Source: Claveliimonas bilis (GTDB lineage Bacteria > Bacillota > Clostridia > Lachnospirales > Lachnospiraceae). Taken from it: 64,000 nucleotides of DNA. Positions within the stretch are counted from its first letter, which is position 1. Each line of letters starts with the position of its first letter. Under the pieces are notes generated by a model. The model searched no databases, was not told the origin of the DNA, and saw nothing but the letters and a program-made list of their open reading frames with translations. The DNA is taken from contig NZ_AP027742.1 in assembly GCF_030296775.1 (NCBI RefSeq), positions 744,001 to 808,000 of the forward strand, in the 5' to 3' direction. Shown one piece after another: positions 24,631-33,706 of this stretch. The translations under genes were made by a program, and so were the position numbers.

Positions 24631-27600
24631 TTGTCAGGGAAAGGGAAAAGAATATTGTTTTTGGGAGCGCTGGCTATGGCGGCGCTTCTGTTTCCGGCTG
24701 TGACCGATACAGTCCCCGAAATGCAGGCGGCCGGTATGGGAGACACTTATACAGTGACTGCCAGTGATTTCCGCTATAATACCAGGGAAATGCCGGTGGG
24801 ATATTTTGAACTCAGCAATGGGAAAATGGCGTTCTGCGCCTGTCATGAGGCGAAACCGCCTTCCAAGGGAACAGCGATGACTGTGACCGCTGTTTATACT
24901 GCCGAAAACAAAGGAAATGAGCTTTTGAGAAAGGTTTATTACTATGGATTTAAAGGCCCCGGCGACGTGGGAGCATCCTATGGCGAGACTTCGCTTGCAG
25001 GCTCTGTGGCTAACGGACACATGGATGTGGACGATACCGGCGAGAGCGATGTGGGACATGGAAAGGCGTTCATCAGCCGGATTTCCAATTTAAGTCCGGC
25101 GCCCAAAGGTTTTAATGTGTACAAGATCAGCACGGGAAACAGCGCTTATCAGGATCTGACCTTCTGGGATTACCGTCCGGAAGGGAAACTGACTTTGATG
25201 AAAACATCAGGCAACAGGGGAATTTCCGGGACGGGAAGCGCCTACAGTCTGAAAGGCGCAGTATACGGAGTCTATACAGATGAGGCCTGTACCAAAAAGG
25301 CAGGAGAGCTGCAGACAGATGAGGAAGGAAAGAGCAATACACTGACGCTGGCTGCAGGGACATATTATGTGAAAGAACTGAAAGCGTCTCCGGGCTATGG
25401 ACTGGATAAGCGTATCTATAAGGTTCAGGTGACATCTCAGGGAAACGAATCCCTGCAGGTGGAAGAACAGCCCCAGTACCAGAAGATGGATCTTCTGGCG
25501 GTAAAATACGACAGTGAAAAGGAGCTGGAAAAAGAAGGAGGCTGGGAAATCGGCACGCCCCAGGGGGCAGCAAGCCTTGGCGGAGCGGAATTTACCTGCA
25601 GATTTTACGGCGGATTTTATGATACGCTGCAGGAGCTGCAGGGGAAAAGTCCGCTGAAAACCTGGGTATTTCGAAGCGGGGAGGACGGCAGAGTTTATTT
25701 CAGGGAAGAAGATCTGATAAGAGGAGACTCCTTCTGGAGCGATGCAAAGGGGAACCCCATCCTGCCTCTTGGAACAGTGACAATTGAGGAAACGGCGGCG
25801 CCGGAAGGATATAACAGAAACGAGGAGATTTTTATACGGAAGATCACATCGGAAGGAAGCGGGGAAACCGTGCAGACATACCAAAGAACGGAAGTGCCGG
25901 AAGACATCATAAGGGGCGACCTGGAACTGATCAAGGTATATCAGCCGGAAGATGAAAAGGAAGACACCCTGCAGGGAATTGAAGGAGTGGTCTTTTCTAT
26001 CACATCAAAAACAACGGGAAAAGAGGTTATGCGCATCCGGACAGATGAAAAGGGCCGGGCAGATACAAAAAGCAAAGACCACCCCAGAGGAGGACTTGTC
26101 TATGATACCTATATTGTGAAAGAAGTGAAAACGCCGGAAGGATATAATGCAGTCAGGCCTTTTGAAGTGACGATACAGCAGGAAAATACGGTGGTTGGCG
26201 GTGTCTATAAACAGGATACCCTGATCAGCAGCGCTATACAGGTTCAGAAGATCGACAGAGGAACAGGAAAGGTTATACCAAGAGCCGGAGCTAAGTTTCA
26301 GCTGCTGGATGAAAAGAAACAGAAAATTACCATGACGACCTATTATCCTTCAGTGCGGGAATATGATACCTTTACTACGGATGAGGACGGAAGATTTACA
26401 TTTCCGTCAAAGCTGGGTTATGGTACTTACTATCTGAGAGAAGTGAAAGCGCCGGAAGGCTATCTTCTGAACAAAGAGGATATAAAATTTACTGTTTCAG
26501 AGGATCTGGACTGGGGAAAACCTCTTATCATCTCCTGTGCAGATGACAACGCCATGGGAAGGATCAGTCTGAAAAAATACGAGAAAGATACGAAAGAATA
26601 TTTGGAGGGAGCGGTATATGAAGTGAGAGCGGCGGAGGATATCGCGACGCCTGACGGGACCAGACGCTTCCAAAAAGGAGAACTGGCAGATACCATTACC
26701 ACATCAAAAGAGGGTCCTGTGTTCAGTAAAAATCTCTGGCTGGGCGAGTATATTTTAAAGGAGATAAAGCAGCCGGAGGGCTATGTGCTGGATCCCAAGG
26801 AATATAAGGTCAGCCTGAAATACAAAGATCAGGAAACGGCGGTAGTTACAGAAGAAAAAACGGTGTACGATGTCCCGTCCACATTGATCATAGAAAAATA
26901 TAAAAAAGGGGAGGAAGATATAAAGCTTCCGGAAGTAAGCTTCCAGATATGGCCTGAAAATAGGCCCCAGGAGAAGGCAACTTATACGACGGATCAGGAA
27001 GGCAGGATCACCGTAAAATATATGATGCCGGATACGGTATATTGCATTCAGGAGATAAAGCCGCTGCCGGGATATCTTCCGGATGAGAAGATCCATACGG
27101 TAAAAACGGACAGGAAAGGGCAGGTGGAAGGAGGAGAGATTTATACGCTCCGTCTGGAAAATGACTGTACAAAATACAAGATCAGCAAGCAGGACATTAC
27201 TACCGGGCAGGAGATCAAAGGAGCGAAAATGACCCTCTATCTGCTGGAGGAGGACGGAAGCCGGACAGAAACTGAAAGCTGGACTTCCGGGGATGAACCA
27301 TATTATATTGAGGAACTGATCGTGGGCCGGACATATGTATTGGAGGAAACGGTGGCGCCGGACGGGTATCTCCAGGCACAGGAGATCACATTTACGGTTC
27401 CTGAAAGCGGCGAGATACAGACAGTAATTATGAAAGATGAAAATGCTATGGGAAAAATCTCCATCAGTAAGCTGGAGGCAGGAGAAGAAGAGATTTTCCT
27501 GTCGGACACCGTTTTTGAGATCCGGGCAGCAGAGGACATTATAACACCGGAAGGAACGGTACGGCTGAAGGAAGGCGAGCTTGCGGATACCATTACAACG

Positions 27601-28164
27601 GAAGGAGAAGCGGCGCAGTCCAGGGAATTATTTCTGGGAAAATATACGGTAAAGGAAGTAAAGCAGACGCCGGGCTATGTGCTGGATGACAGGGAATATG
27701 AAGCCAGCCTTACATACAAAGACCAGCATACGGCCCTTGTGACGGAAAACCTGGAAATTTTCAATGAGCCGACGAAGCTCCATATCTGTAAAAAAGATGC
27801 CGGCAGCGGAAAAATGCTGGAAGGCGCCAGACTTAAGCTGGAAAAGAGAAAGGAGGATGGAAGCCGAAGCACAATTGCACAGTGGATATCCGGAAAGGTG
27901 CCACAGGAATTTGAACGGCTGGTTCCGGGACAGTATATTCTGACGGAAGAGGAGGCGCCGAACGGATATGAAATTGCCGAAGAAATTGTCTTTACTCTGG
28001 AAGAAACCGCAGAAGTACAGACTGTGGATATGCTGGATCAAAAGCGGGCAGAGACAGTCAAGACAGGAGATAATTCTCTGATCGTAAGCAGGGCTTTGCT
28101 GCTTGCGTTGGCGGCGCTGCTGGCAGGCTGGGTGCTGTGGAGAAGAGACAGAGAGGAAGAGTAA
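24631..28164 (+). CDS. SpaA/Cna-B repeat surface protein with VKTGD sorting signal
   Basis: 1177 residues with a TTG start after AAAAAGGAGGAAAGATA. A Sec signal peptide (about 1-33) is followed by a domain (about 36-180) resembling the thioester-domain fold: FCACH and YYYGFKGPGD, but TSLA where the thioester glutamine motif TQxA would be. Nine SpaA/Cna-B modules follow, each with the E-box at its end (EVKAPEGY, EIKQPEGY, EETAAPEGY, EEEAPNGY), which normally closes a Lys-Asn isopeptide bond. Modules 5 and 8 are near-duplicates (RAAEDI..GELADTITT). The end is VKTGD, a hydrophobic helix and RRDREEE. It is probably an adhesin or pilin-like wall protein. No sortase gene is in the window. Confidence 0.88.
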   Translation: MSGKGKRILFLGALAMAALLFPAVTDTVPEMQAAGMGDTYTVTASDFRYNTREMPVGYFELSNGKMAFCACHEAKPPSKGTAMTVTAVYTAENKGNELLRKVYYYGFKGPGDVGASYGETSLAGSVANGHMDVDDTGESDVGHGKAFISRISNLSPAPKGFNVYKISTGNSAYQDLTFWDYRPEGKLTLMKTSGNRGISGTGSAYSLKGAVYGVYTDEACTKKAGELQTDEEGKSNTLTLAAGTYYVKELKASPGYGLDKRIYKVQVTSQGNESLQVEEQPQYQKMDLLAVKYDSEKELEKEGGWEIGTPQGAASLGGAEFTCRFYGGFYDTLQELQGKSPLKTWVFRSGEDGRVYFREEDLIRGDSFWSDAKGNPILPLGTVTIEETAAPEGYNRNEEIFIRKITSEGSGETVQTYQRTEVPEDIIRGDLELIKVYQPEDEKEDTLQGIEGVVFSITSKTTGKEVMRIRTDEKGRADTKSKDHPRGGLVYDTYIVKEVKTPEGYNAVRPFEVTIQQENTVVGGVYKQDTLISSAIQVQKIDRGTGKVIPRAGAKFQLLDEKKQKITMTTYYPSVREYDTFTTDEDGRFTFPSKLGYGTYYLREVKAPEGYLLNKEDIKFTVSEDLDWGKPLIISCADDNAMGRISLKKYEKDTKEYLEGAVYEVRAAEDIATPDGTRRFQKGELADTITTSKEGPVFSKNLWLGEYILKEIKQPEGYVLDPKEYKVSLKYKDQETAVVTEEKTVYDVPSTLIIEKYKKGEEDIKLPEVSFQIWPENRPQEKATYTTDQEGRITVKYMMPDTVYCIQEIKPLPGYLPDEKIHTVKTDRKGQVEGGEIYTLRLENDCTKYKISKQDITTGQEIKGAKMTLYLLEEDGSRTETESWTSGDEPYYIEELIVGRTYVLEETVAPDGYLQAQEITFTVPESGEIQTVIMKDENAMGKISISKLEAGEEEIFLSDTVFEIRAAEDIITPEGTVRLKEGELADTITTEGEAAQSRELFLGKYTVKEVKQTPGYVLDDREYEASLTYKDQHTALVTENLEIFNEPTKLHICKKDAGSGKMLEGARLKLEKRKEDGSRSTIAQWISGKVPQEFERLVPGQYILTEEEAPNGYEIAEEIVFTLEETAEVQTVDMLDQKRAETVKTGDNSLIVSRALLLALAALLAGWVLWRRDREEE

Positions 28165-28182
28165 AAAGAAAGATCGACGGTG

Positions 28183-28221
28183 AAAAAGGGAGGACTCTGA
28201 TACAAAGAGTTCTCTCTTTTT
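28183..28221 (+). terminator. Terminator after surface-protein gene
   Basis: AAAAAGGGAGGACTCT pairs with AGAGTTCTCTCTTTTT (two wobbles) around a 7-nt loop, with the T-rich arm on the 3' side. Confidence 0.75.
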
Positions 28222-28346
28222 GTGCGATACACCCGGATGGTGACCGCTGTCCCTGACCGATCGGAGGGGAATATAACAAAAACAAACAAAATATGAAAAT
28301 AGATACATTGCGAAGAAAAAACAGGGAGAATAAAATCAGGATAACA

Positions 28347-28360
28347 TGACATCATGATGT
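28347..28360. promoter_or_regulatory. 14-bp perfect palindrome over the GntR start codon
   Basis: GACATCATGATGTC is self-complementary and contains the ATG start of the GntR-type regulator. GntR-family dimers bind short palindromes, so this may be an autoregulatory operator. That is inference from position and symmetry only. Confidence 0.35.
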
Positions 28361-29112
28361 CGCAAAACTTGAAAGTAAGGAGCAGAGCCTTGGGAAGAGA
28401 GAAGCCATATTATCAGCAGGTGAGAGATGATATCAGAGAAAAAATTAAACAGGGCCATTACCGGCAGGGGCAATATCTTCCCTGTGAACAGAAGCTGGAA
28501 AAGGAGTACGGAGTCAGCAGGACAACAGTGAGAAGCGCCATCAGCGAGTTGGTGCAGGACGGTTATTTGTATATTGTCAGAGGGAAGGGGACCAAGGTGG
28601 CATATTCCAAACTGATGGACAATAACCCCAGTCTCCTAAGTTTTACTGAGATTTTGAAAAGTCACGGGTACGAGTCGCAGATGATAGAAAGAACAATAGA
28701 TGTCATAAAAGCGGATGACAATCTTTCCGGGAAACTGGGGCTGCAGCAGGGGGAAGAGATTATCCATATCTATCGTGTGAGAGGGACAGACAATGAACCG
28801 ATTTCTGTTAACCACTCTTATTTTCCTAAAAAACTGTTCCGGGGAAAAGAGATTCCGCTGCTTCTTGAAGGGGATTCCATGTATGAAAATCTGCAAAAAT
28901 ATTTCCACATTGTTATTACAGAGATTCGTGAGGAAATATGGGCTATATCGGCAGGAAAAAAGTACGCGGAAATACTGGATGTAAGCAGGCAGGCTCCGCT
29001 GCTTGCTTTTGAGAGAGAATCCTTTGACCAGGAAGGAAATCTGATAGAGTACAGTGAGGTGGTGTATCGGTCTGACAGATACAAACATGCAGTCGCAATG
29101 AGAAAAAAATAA
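28354..29112 (+). CDS. GntR-family (HutC/UTRA) transcriptional regulator
   Basis: 252 residues. The N-terminal winged helix (about 18-80) reads PYYQQVRDDIREKIKQGHYRQG, LPCEQKLEKEYGVSRTTVRSAISELVQDGYL. The C-terminal UTRA ligand-binding domain (about 100-245) contains IYRVRGTDNEPISVNHSYFP, LLAFERESFDQEGNLIEYSEVVYRSDRY, characteristic of the HutC/NagR subfamily that binds sugar phosphates or related small ligands. It stands first in front of the PfkB kinase and SIS genes and is the likely local regulator. Translation signals at ATG 28354 are weak; in-frame alternatives are close by (ATG 28357). Confidence 0.88.
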   Translation: MMSQNLKVRSRALGREKPYYQQVRDDIREKIKQGHYRQGQYLPCEQKLEKEYGVSRTTVRSAISELVQDGYLYIVRGKGTKVAYSKLMDNNPSLLSFTEILKSHGYESQMIERTIDVIKADDNLSGKLGLQQGEEIIHIYRVRGTDNEPISVNHSYFPKKLFRGKEIPLLLEGDSMYENLQKYFHIVITEIREEIWAISAGKKYAEILDVSRQAPLLAFERESFDQEGNLIEYSEVVYRSDRYKHAVAMRKK

Positions 29113-29146
29113 AGAAAAAATAATGAAAGGCGAGGAGTGAAGATGT

Positions 29147-30073
29147 ATGAAAAAGGCAAAAAGAGCGGTTGTCATAGGAGATGTCTTTGTCGATATGATT
29201 TCCGAAATTGAGGGGTTTCCAGAGCGGGGCGGAAGGACATATGGAGTTCCCTTTGGAAGAAGCGAAGGCGGAACGGCAGGGAATATAGCCGCCGGGCTGT
29301 CAGCTCTTGGAATGGATACGGCAATTATAGCCGGTATAGGGGAAGACGAGTCGGGAGAATTTCTCTTAAAGGGCCTGGAACAAATCGGAGTAGATGTAAG
29401 CTGGATCCGGCCAAAATCGGGACTGCATTCAGGGACTACTGCGATTTTTACGGACCTTCAGGGTGAAAGGGATATTTATATGCTGGTAAGAGGATCGGCA
29501 TTTGAAAAACTGGAGACAGAAGATTTTGCCTGTCTGGAAGAAATACAGCCGGATATCCTGTGCCTGACAGGAGTTCTTGCGGGAATCTGTCCGGCACAGG
29601 AGGCTGTTGTGGAAGCAGCACGGAAATGGAAGGGAAAAGCAGAACTGTACTTTGATCCCAACTTATGCTATCCGGCAGACAAGGTTCCTCCAAAAGTAAA
29701 AGAAGGCACCTGTCAGATAGCGGATCTGTGCGATGTTGTACTGACTGGTGAAACGGAAATGAAAGCACTTGGCCTGACCCCGAAAGAAGGACAGTCTTAT
29801 GTGATCAAATGCGGAGGACAAGGCTCCAGGCTGATGAACGACCGGCAGGAAATCGTTTTTCAAATTCCGGCAACACGTCATAGACCGGTGGATACAACAG
29901 GAGCGGGAGATACTTATATGGCTGCTTTCGTGGCGGCGCGGGCACAGGGGAAAACTATGGAAGACGCTATGAAATATGCATCGGTAGCAGCAGGAATCTC
30001 TGTAACAAAAAAAGGAGCCAGAAATATGCCTTCGTTATCTGAGATTGAAAAGGGTATAGAGGAATATAAGTAA
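29147..30073 (+). CDS. PfkB-family carbohydrate kinase
   Basis: 308 residues, ribokinase fold. The N-terminal VIGDVFVDMISEIEGFPERGG is followed by GGTAGNIAAGLSALG (first PfkB signature, about 41-55). The second signature DTTGAGDTYMAAF is at about 248-260 and contains the catalytic base Asp in GAGD. It phosphorylates a sugar or nucleoside hydroxyl with ATP. GGCGAGGAG precedes the ATG. It is followed after 37 nt by the SIS gene and lies behind the GntR gene, as in catabolic modules for amino sugars or unusual sugars. Substrate not assignable. Confidence 0.88.
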   Translation: MKKAKRAVVIGDVFVDMISEIEGFPERGGRTYGVPFGRSEGGTAGNIAAGLSALGMDTAIIAGIGEDESGEFLLKGLEQIGVDVSWIRPKSGLHSGTTAIFTDLQGERDIYMLVRGSAFEKLETEDFACLEEIQPDILCLTGVLAGICPAQEAVVEAARKWKGKAELYFDPNLCYPADKVPPKVKEGTCQIADLCDVVLTGETEMKALGLTPKEGQSYVIKCGGQGSRLMNDRQEIVFQIPATRHRPVDTTGAGDTYMAAFVAARAQGKTMEDAMKYASVAAGISVTKKGARNMPSLSEIEKGIEEYK

Positions 30074-30110
30074 TCAGGAAAAACATGCAGCAGACAAAGG
30101 AGGAAGAATT

Positions 30111-31232
30111 ATGAAAGACTGGAACACCTATTTTTTCCCGCAGGAGGTAATGGAACAGGCGGAAGCGATCAGAAACTGTACAGAGGAGCTGAAAGGACAG
30201 ATTGAGCATATTGCAGACATCTGTCGGAATGTACGGAAGATCCATATTGTGGGATCCGGGGACTGTTATTTTATCAGCCTGGCGGCTGCAGAGGCGTTTC
30301 GCCAGCTGACCGGGACAGAAGCTATGGGATATGAGGCCTATGACTATTTTCTGGAAAAACCCGAGGTAAATCCCGAGACGATGGTGATCTTATTCAGTTC
30401 TTCGGGGAAATCGCTCTATGTACGCAAGGCACTGGATTATGTAAAAGAATGTCAGGGAATCTCAGTAGGAGTAACAAATCATAAGGAAAGTCCGCTGGGA
30501 ATGGAAAGCAGTGAGGTACTTCTTACAGCAGCGATCGGAGTGTCCAGAACATTTCCTACCAAAACAACAACAAGCTCTCTTGCGCTGATGTATTCCCTGG
30601 CTTTTGAGCTGGCAAAAGAAAAGGGAAAGATTACGGAGGAGGAAAGGGCGAACCTGCAAAGGGAGATCAGAGAAGCAGTGCCCCGGATGATAGAAAGAAT
30701 ATACACAGAAGAGAAAGAGAAAATACAACAATCTGCTCAGAGTTTTCTGGAAGCACGGTGTTATACTTATGTAGGGAGCGGTCCTGCCAGAAGCACTGCC
30801 ATGATCGGGGCAGCCAAAATCGTGGAGACTTCCAGAGGTCATGTGACATTCTGCAATGCAGAGGAATATATGCATCTCCATGGATTTTCGGTCAAAAGTC
30901 CGGATGCGGTTATTGTGATCGGAAACAATATTCTTGATCACAGAGAAAGACAGGTTGTGGAATATGCCTGCGACCAGAAGGCGAGAGTTCTGATCGTGGG
31001 GGCGGTTGCCAAAGAACAGAATTCTGAAAATGCGGTATATCTTGCGCCGTGGCTGGGAGAATTATCTCCATGGGGAGGCAGTATATGCGCAATGACGGTC
31101 CTTCATTTATTTGCCTGCGAGTTGTCGCGGCTTTCCTATAAGGATCCGGATCAGCCCCATGATGTAAATCTGAAAAAGGTAATCGACCTGTTGTACACAG
31201 GGCCGGTAGCCGGATGGCAGGCAGAGGAATAA
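30111..31232 (+). CDS. SIS-domain sugar isomerase/deglycase-like protein
   Basis: 373 residues with two SIS domains, as in the isomerase half of GlmS and in FrlB/AgaS proteins. The first contains KIHIVGSGDCYFISLAAAEAF (about 43-63) and ILFSSSGKSLYVRKAL (about 93-108). The second contains YVGSGPARSTAMIGAAKIVE, FCNAEEYMHLHGFS and the serine-rich phosphosugar loop. There is no glutaminase domain. It probably isomerises or deglycates a phosphorylated amino sugar. GGAGGAAG lies 6-7 nt before ATG. Downstream, an IS110 element lies between it and the BtpA-like gene. Confidence 0.85.
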   Translation: MKDWNTYFFPQEVMEQAEAIRNCTEELKGQIEHIADICRNVRKIHIVGSGDCYFISLAAAEAFRQLTGTEAMGYEAYDYFLEKPEVNPETMVILFSSSGKSLYVRKALDYVKECQGISVGVTNHKESPLGMESSEVLLTAAIGVSRTFPTKTTTSSLALMYSLAFELAKEKGKITEEERANLQREIREAVPRMIERIYTEEKEKIQQSAQSFLEARCYTYVGSGPARSTAMIGAAKIVETSRGHVTFCNAEEYMHLHGFSVKSPDAVIVIGNNILDHRERQVVEYACDQKARVLIVGAVAKEQNSENAVYLAPWLGELSPWGGSICAMTVLHLFACELSRLSYKDPDQPHDVNLKKVIDLLYTGPVAGWQAEE

Positions 31233-31367
31233 GCATTTTGAAAAAGTCTGCAAATAAAGAGTCAAGCAGAAATTGATGAACTTTGAAAATTTTATACAGG
31301 TTGAAAAAAGAGTATCACAACAAGACCACCGCAGTGCGCTGGCCTGGAACAAAGTATGGGATTGAAA

Positions 31368-32585
31368 TCAGCTTTCTTTGGATTCTTCCAGAGAAGCAAG
31401 GTATTCCCTTACCCGTCCGTAATAAATGCGGAGAAACTTATTGGCTCCGGCAGTCATATAGACGTAATAAGGCTTGCCTTCGGATCGTTTTTTATCCATG
31501 AAGGCATAGACCGGATCATCTATCGGAGAGCGTTTGATCAAGCCGTCCATGATCTGAAACAGTGTTTTGCGCAGGCTTGGAGAGCCTTTCTTTGAAGTGC
31601 GTACACTTTTCTGGTTACGTTTGCCGGAATCGTTCTTACCCGGATCGACACCGGCGAAAGCGGTAAGCGCTTCTCTGTGAGTGAAACGGGTAACGTCTCC
31701 AATCTCAGCCATAAGCTGGGGGCCAAGTGAGGGACCGACACCGTTCATTGCCATAATAACCGGATATTCCGGGAGCGTGGCGGCAGTCTGATCCATCTTA
31801 AGGCGGAGAGCCTCCACTGTCTGAGAAGCCGTGTTCAGCATCGTGACAGCCTGCCGTATCAGCGTTTTTGTGCTGTCATCTTTCGGAAATACGGCGATCA
31901 GGTCAGAAGAGCTCTGATAGATCTTTTCTGCCTTTGAGGCACTGAAGTTATAACCGTTGCGTTTGCACCACTTCTGGTAATGCTCCGTAAAGGCTTGCAG
32001 AGACTTGCAGCGTACACAATCCACATGCCAGTAGGTGTAGACAAAGTCCACCCATTTCTGGGAGCCGTCACTGCGGGCAGGGCTGTCAAAGAAGTCATTG
32101 GCACCGGGATAGGTTTGATCCAGAAGGGAAATGAGATTGTTTTTCATAGCAGTTTTCTGGTCTATATAAAAACCAAACTGCCGATTCATTGTTTTGAGTT
32201 GATTGCGTGTTTTATCCATACTTCCATATTGCTTCAGTTTTGCCCAGCGGTCAAGAGCATAACGGGCGATTTTTTTAGAATCCGCTTTGTCTGTCTTTGG
32301 AGCACGGAGAGAGTCATCCCCGAAATCCCTGATCAGGATGGGATTGACAGTGCTGACAAAGATGCCTGCGTCAGAGAGCCAGTTAGCGACCGGTTCATAG
32401 TATCTTCCGGTGTGTTCCATGCAGGCTTTGGTTTCGCCATCAAGGTTTTTGATCTGCTCAATAAGAGCGTTGATAGCGGACTGGGTGTGTGGAATATCGC
32501 AGGGTGGCATAAGGACCACATCTCCGGGCCTGCGGATGGTGACAGTACTTTTACCTTTGGAAACATCGATACCAACAGCGTTCAT
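31368..32585 (-). CDS. IS110-family transposase (RuvC-like DEDD + Tnp_20)
   Basis: 405 residues. The N-terminal RuvC-like DEDD domain holds GIDVSKGK (first Asp, about residue 6), CMEHTGRYYE and KTDKADSKKIA. A coiled linker leads to the C-terminal Transposase_20 domain: MNGVGPSLGPQLMAEIGDVTRF, TAFAGVDPG and KKGSPSLRK, which supplies the catalytic serine. These serine/DEDD recombinases use a bridge RNA encoded at the element end. The ATG at 32585 follows AAAGGAG; an upstream M at 32615 lacks such a site. The gene is intact and oriented against the surrounding operon. Confidence 0.93.
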   Translation of the reverse strand: MNAVGIDVSKGKSTVTIRRPGDVVLMPPCDIPHTQSAINALIEQIKNLDGETKACMEHTGRYYEPVANWLSDAGIFVSTVNPILIRDFGDDSLRAPKTDKADSKKIARYALDRWAKLKQYGSMDKTRNQLKTMNRQFGFYIDQKTAMKNNLISLLDQTYPGANDFFDSPARSDGSQKWVDFVYTYWHVDCVRCKSLQAFTEHYQKWCKRNGYNFSASKAEKIYQSSSDLIAVFPKDDSTKTLIRQAVTMLNTASQTVEALRLKMDQTAATLPEYPVIMAMNGVGPSLGPQLMAEIGDVTRFTHREALTAFAGVDPGKNDSGKRNQKSVRTSKKGSPSLRKTLFQIMDGLIKRSPIDDPVYAFMDKKRSEGKPYYVYMTAGANKFLRIYYGRVREYLASLEESKES

Positions 32586-32840
32586 GATAAAGACTCCTTT
32601 GAAATGAATTAGCAATGGTCAATACCAGATTTACTCATTGCCCATTCAATCTACTGGGGATATCACACGAACGAGAAAGTTCAACCTGCGTAAAACGAAT
32701 GCTGCGAATGAGTGCTGGTTGGCTGACTTTTTTACGGACGTTAAGTCCTAGGAGGTAGTGGCCAGACCCATTGCCATACTCATTCTAACAGCTTAAGCAA
32801 CAAGATGGATAATTCCTTACTGGATGTAAGGGGTATTAAC
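32586..32840 (-). ncRNA. Candidate IS110 bridge-RNA region
   Basis: This noncoding stretch lies upstream of the transposase start, where IS110-type elements encode the bridge RNA. It contains several short complementary segments, for example CCTTACTGGATGTAAGG (about 32816-32832) and a TTTACGGACGTTAAGTCC stretch. The exact RNA and its target/donor loops cannot be derived by eye. No protein-coding frame is visible. Confidence 0.45.
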
Positions 32841-32868
32841 CATAAATATATTGTAGTAGGAGGAAGAA

Positions 32869-33669
32869 ATGTTTCGAAAAATATTTCAAAATAAAAAACC
32901 GGTAATCGGAATGGTGCATTTAAAGGCACTGCCGGGAACTCCGGCCTGCAGTCTAAGCTGGGAGAAGATTCTGGATCTGGCGCTGCATGATGTAGAAGAG
33001 CTGTGTGCGGGAGGAGTGGACGGAATACAGGTTGAGAATCAATTTGACCGGCCGTTTCTGAAACCAGAGGATATGGGGCCGGAGACAGCAGCGTTTCTTA
33101 CAGCGGCAGGATGCGCTATCAGGCAGCGTTTTCCCGAGATTCCTATGGGGATGAATGTTCATTTAAACGGTGGCATGCATGCGTTGGCGGCAGCGAAAGC
33201 ATCAGGAGCCTCCTGGGTCAGAGTCTTTAATCTGGCCAACGGTTATATTTCAAACAGCGGTTATGTGGATGCGGCAGGACCGAAGATCATGCGTTACCGG
33301 CGTCTGATCGATGCACAGGATATTATGATATTCGGAGATTTTCAGGTGAAACACGGAAGCCATGCGATTACTTCGGACCGTACACTGGAAGAAAAGGCGA
33401 AAGATATAGAAGAAAGCATGGCGGATGCCGCGGTGATCACAGGAAGCAGGACCGGAAAAGCGCCGGATAAAGAGAGCATTCTGCAGGTAAAGCGGACAAT
33501 TCATATTCCGCTTTTGGCAGGAAGTGGATTAAATGTCAAAAATGTAGCTGAACTTTGGGGGATGCTGGACGGTGCAATTGTTGGAAGCAGTTTTAAAAAG
33601 GACGGTGATCTGTCAGCTCCTGTGGAACGGGAACTGGTAGAAGAATTTGTCAAAGAAATCCCGTCTTGA
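32869..33669 (+). CDS. BtpA/SgcQ family protein
   Basis: 266 residues, predicted TIM-barrel. The start KKPVIGMVHLKALPGTP and the segment GGVDGIQVENQFDRPF, with later GMNVHLNGG, SWVRVFN, ADAAVITGSRTGKAP and PLLAGSGLNVKNV, define the BtpA family (PF03437). Relatives are SgcQ of the E. coli sgc sugar locus and cyanobacterial BtpA, which is involved in photosystem I stability. The enzymatic role is unknown, but clustering with kinases and ABC importers points to sugar or nucleoside metabolism. TAGGAGGAAGAA precedes the ATG. The IS110 element separates it from the SIS gene. Confidence 0.88.
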   Translation: MFRKIFQNKKPVIGMVHLKALPGTPACSLSWEKILDLALHDVEELCAGGVDGIQVENQFDRPFLKPEDMGPETAAFLTAAGCAIRQRFPEIPMGMNVHLNGGMHALAAAKASGASWVRVFNLANGYISNSGYVDAAGPKIMRYRRLIDAQDIMIFGDFQVKHGSHAITSDRTLEEKAKDIEESMADAAVITGSRTGKAPDKESILQVKRTIHIPLLAGSGLNVKNVAELWGMLDGAIVGSSFKKDGDLSAPVERELVEEFVKEIPS

Positions 33670-33706
33670 CAAGAAAGACATAAAACATCAAAAGGGGCGA
33701 AAAACG

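Larger units (their letters stand above)
31240..32860 (-). mobile_element. IS110-family insertion sequence (approximate limits)
   Basis: Transposase at 31368-32585 with noncoding flanks of up to 135 and 283 bp. IS110 elements lack clear terminal inverted repeats, so the exact ends cannot be fixed by eye; the limits given are the flanking genes. It lies between the SIS gene and the BtpA gene, both on the plus strand. The operon probably ran uninterrupted before insertion. Confidence 0.75.
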
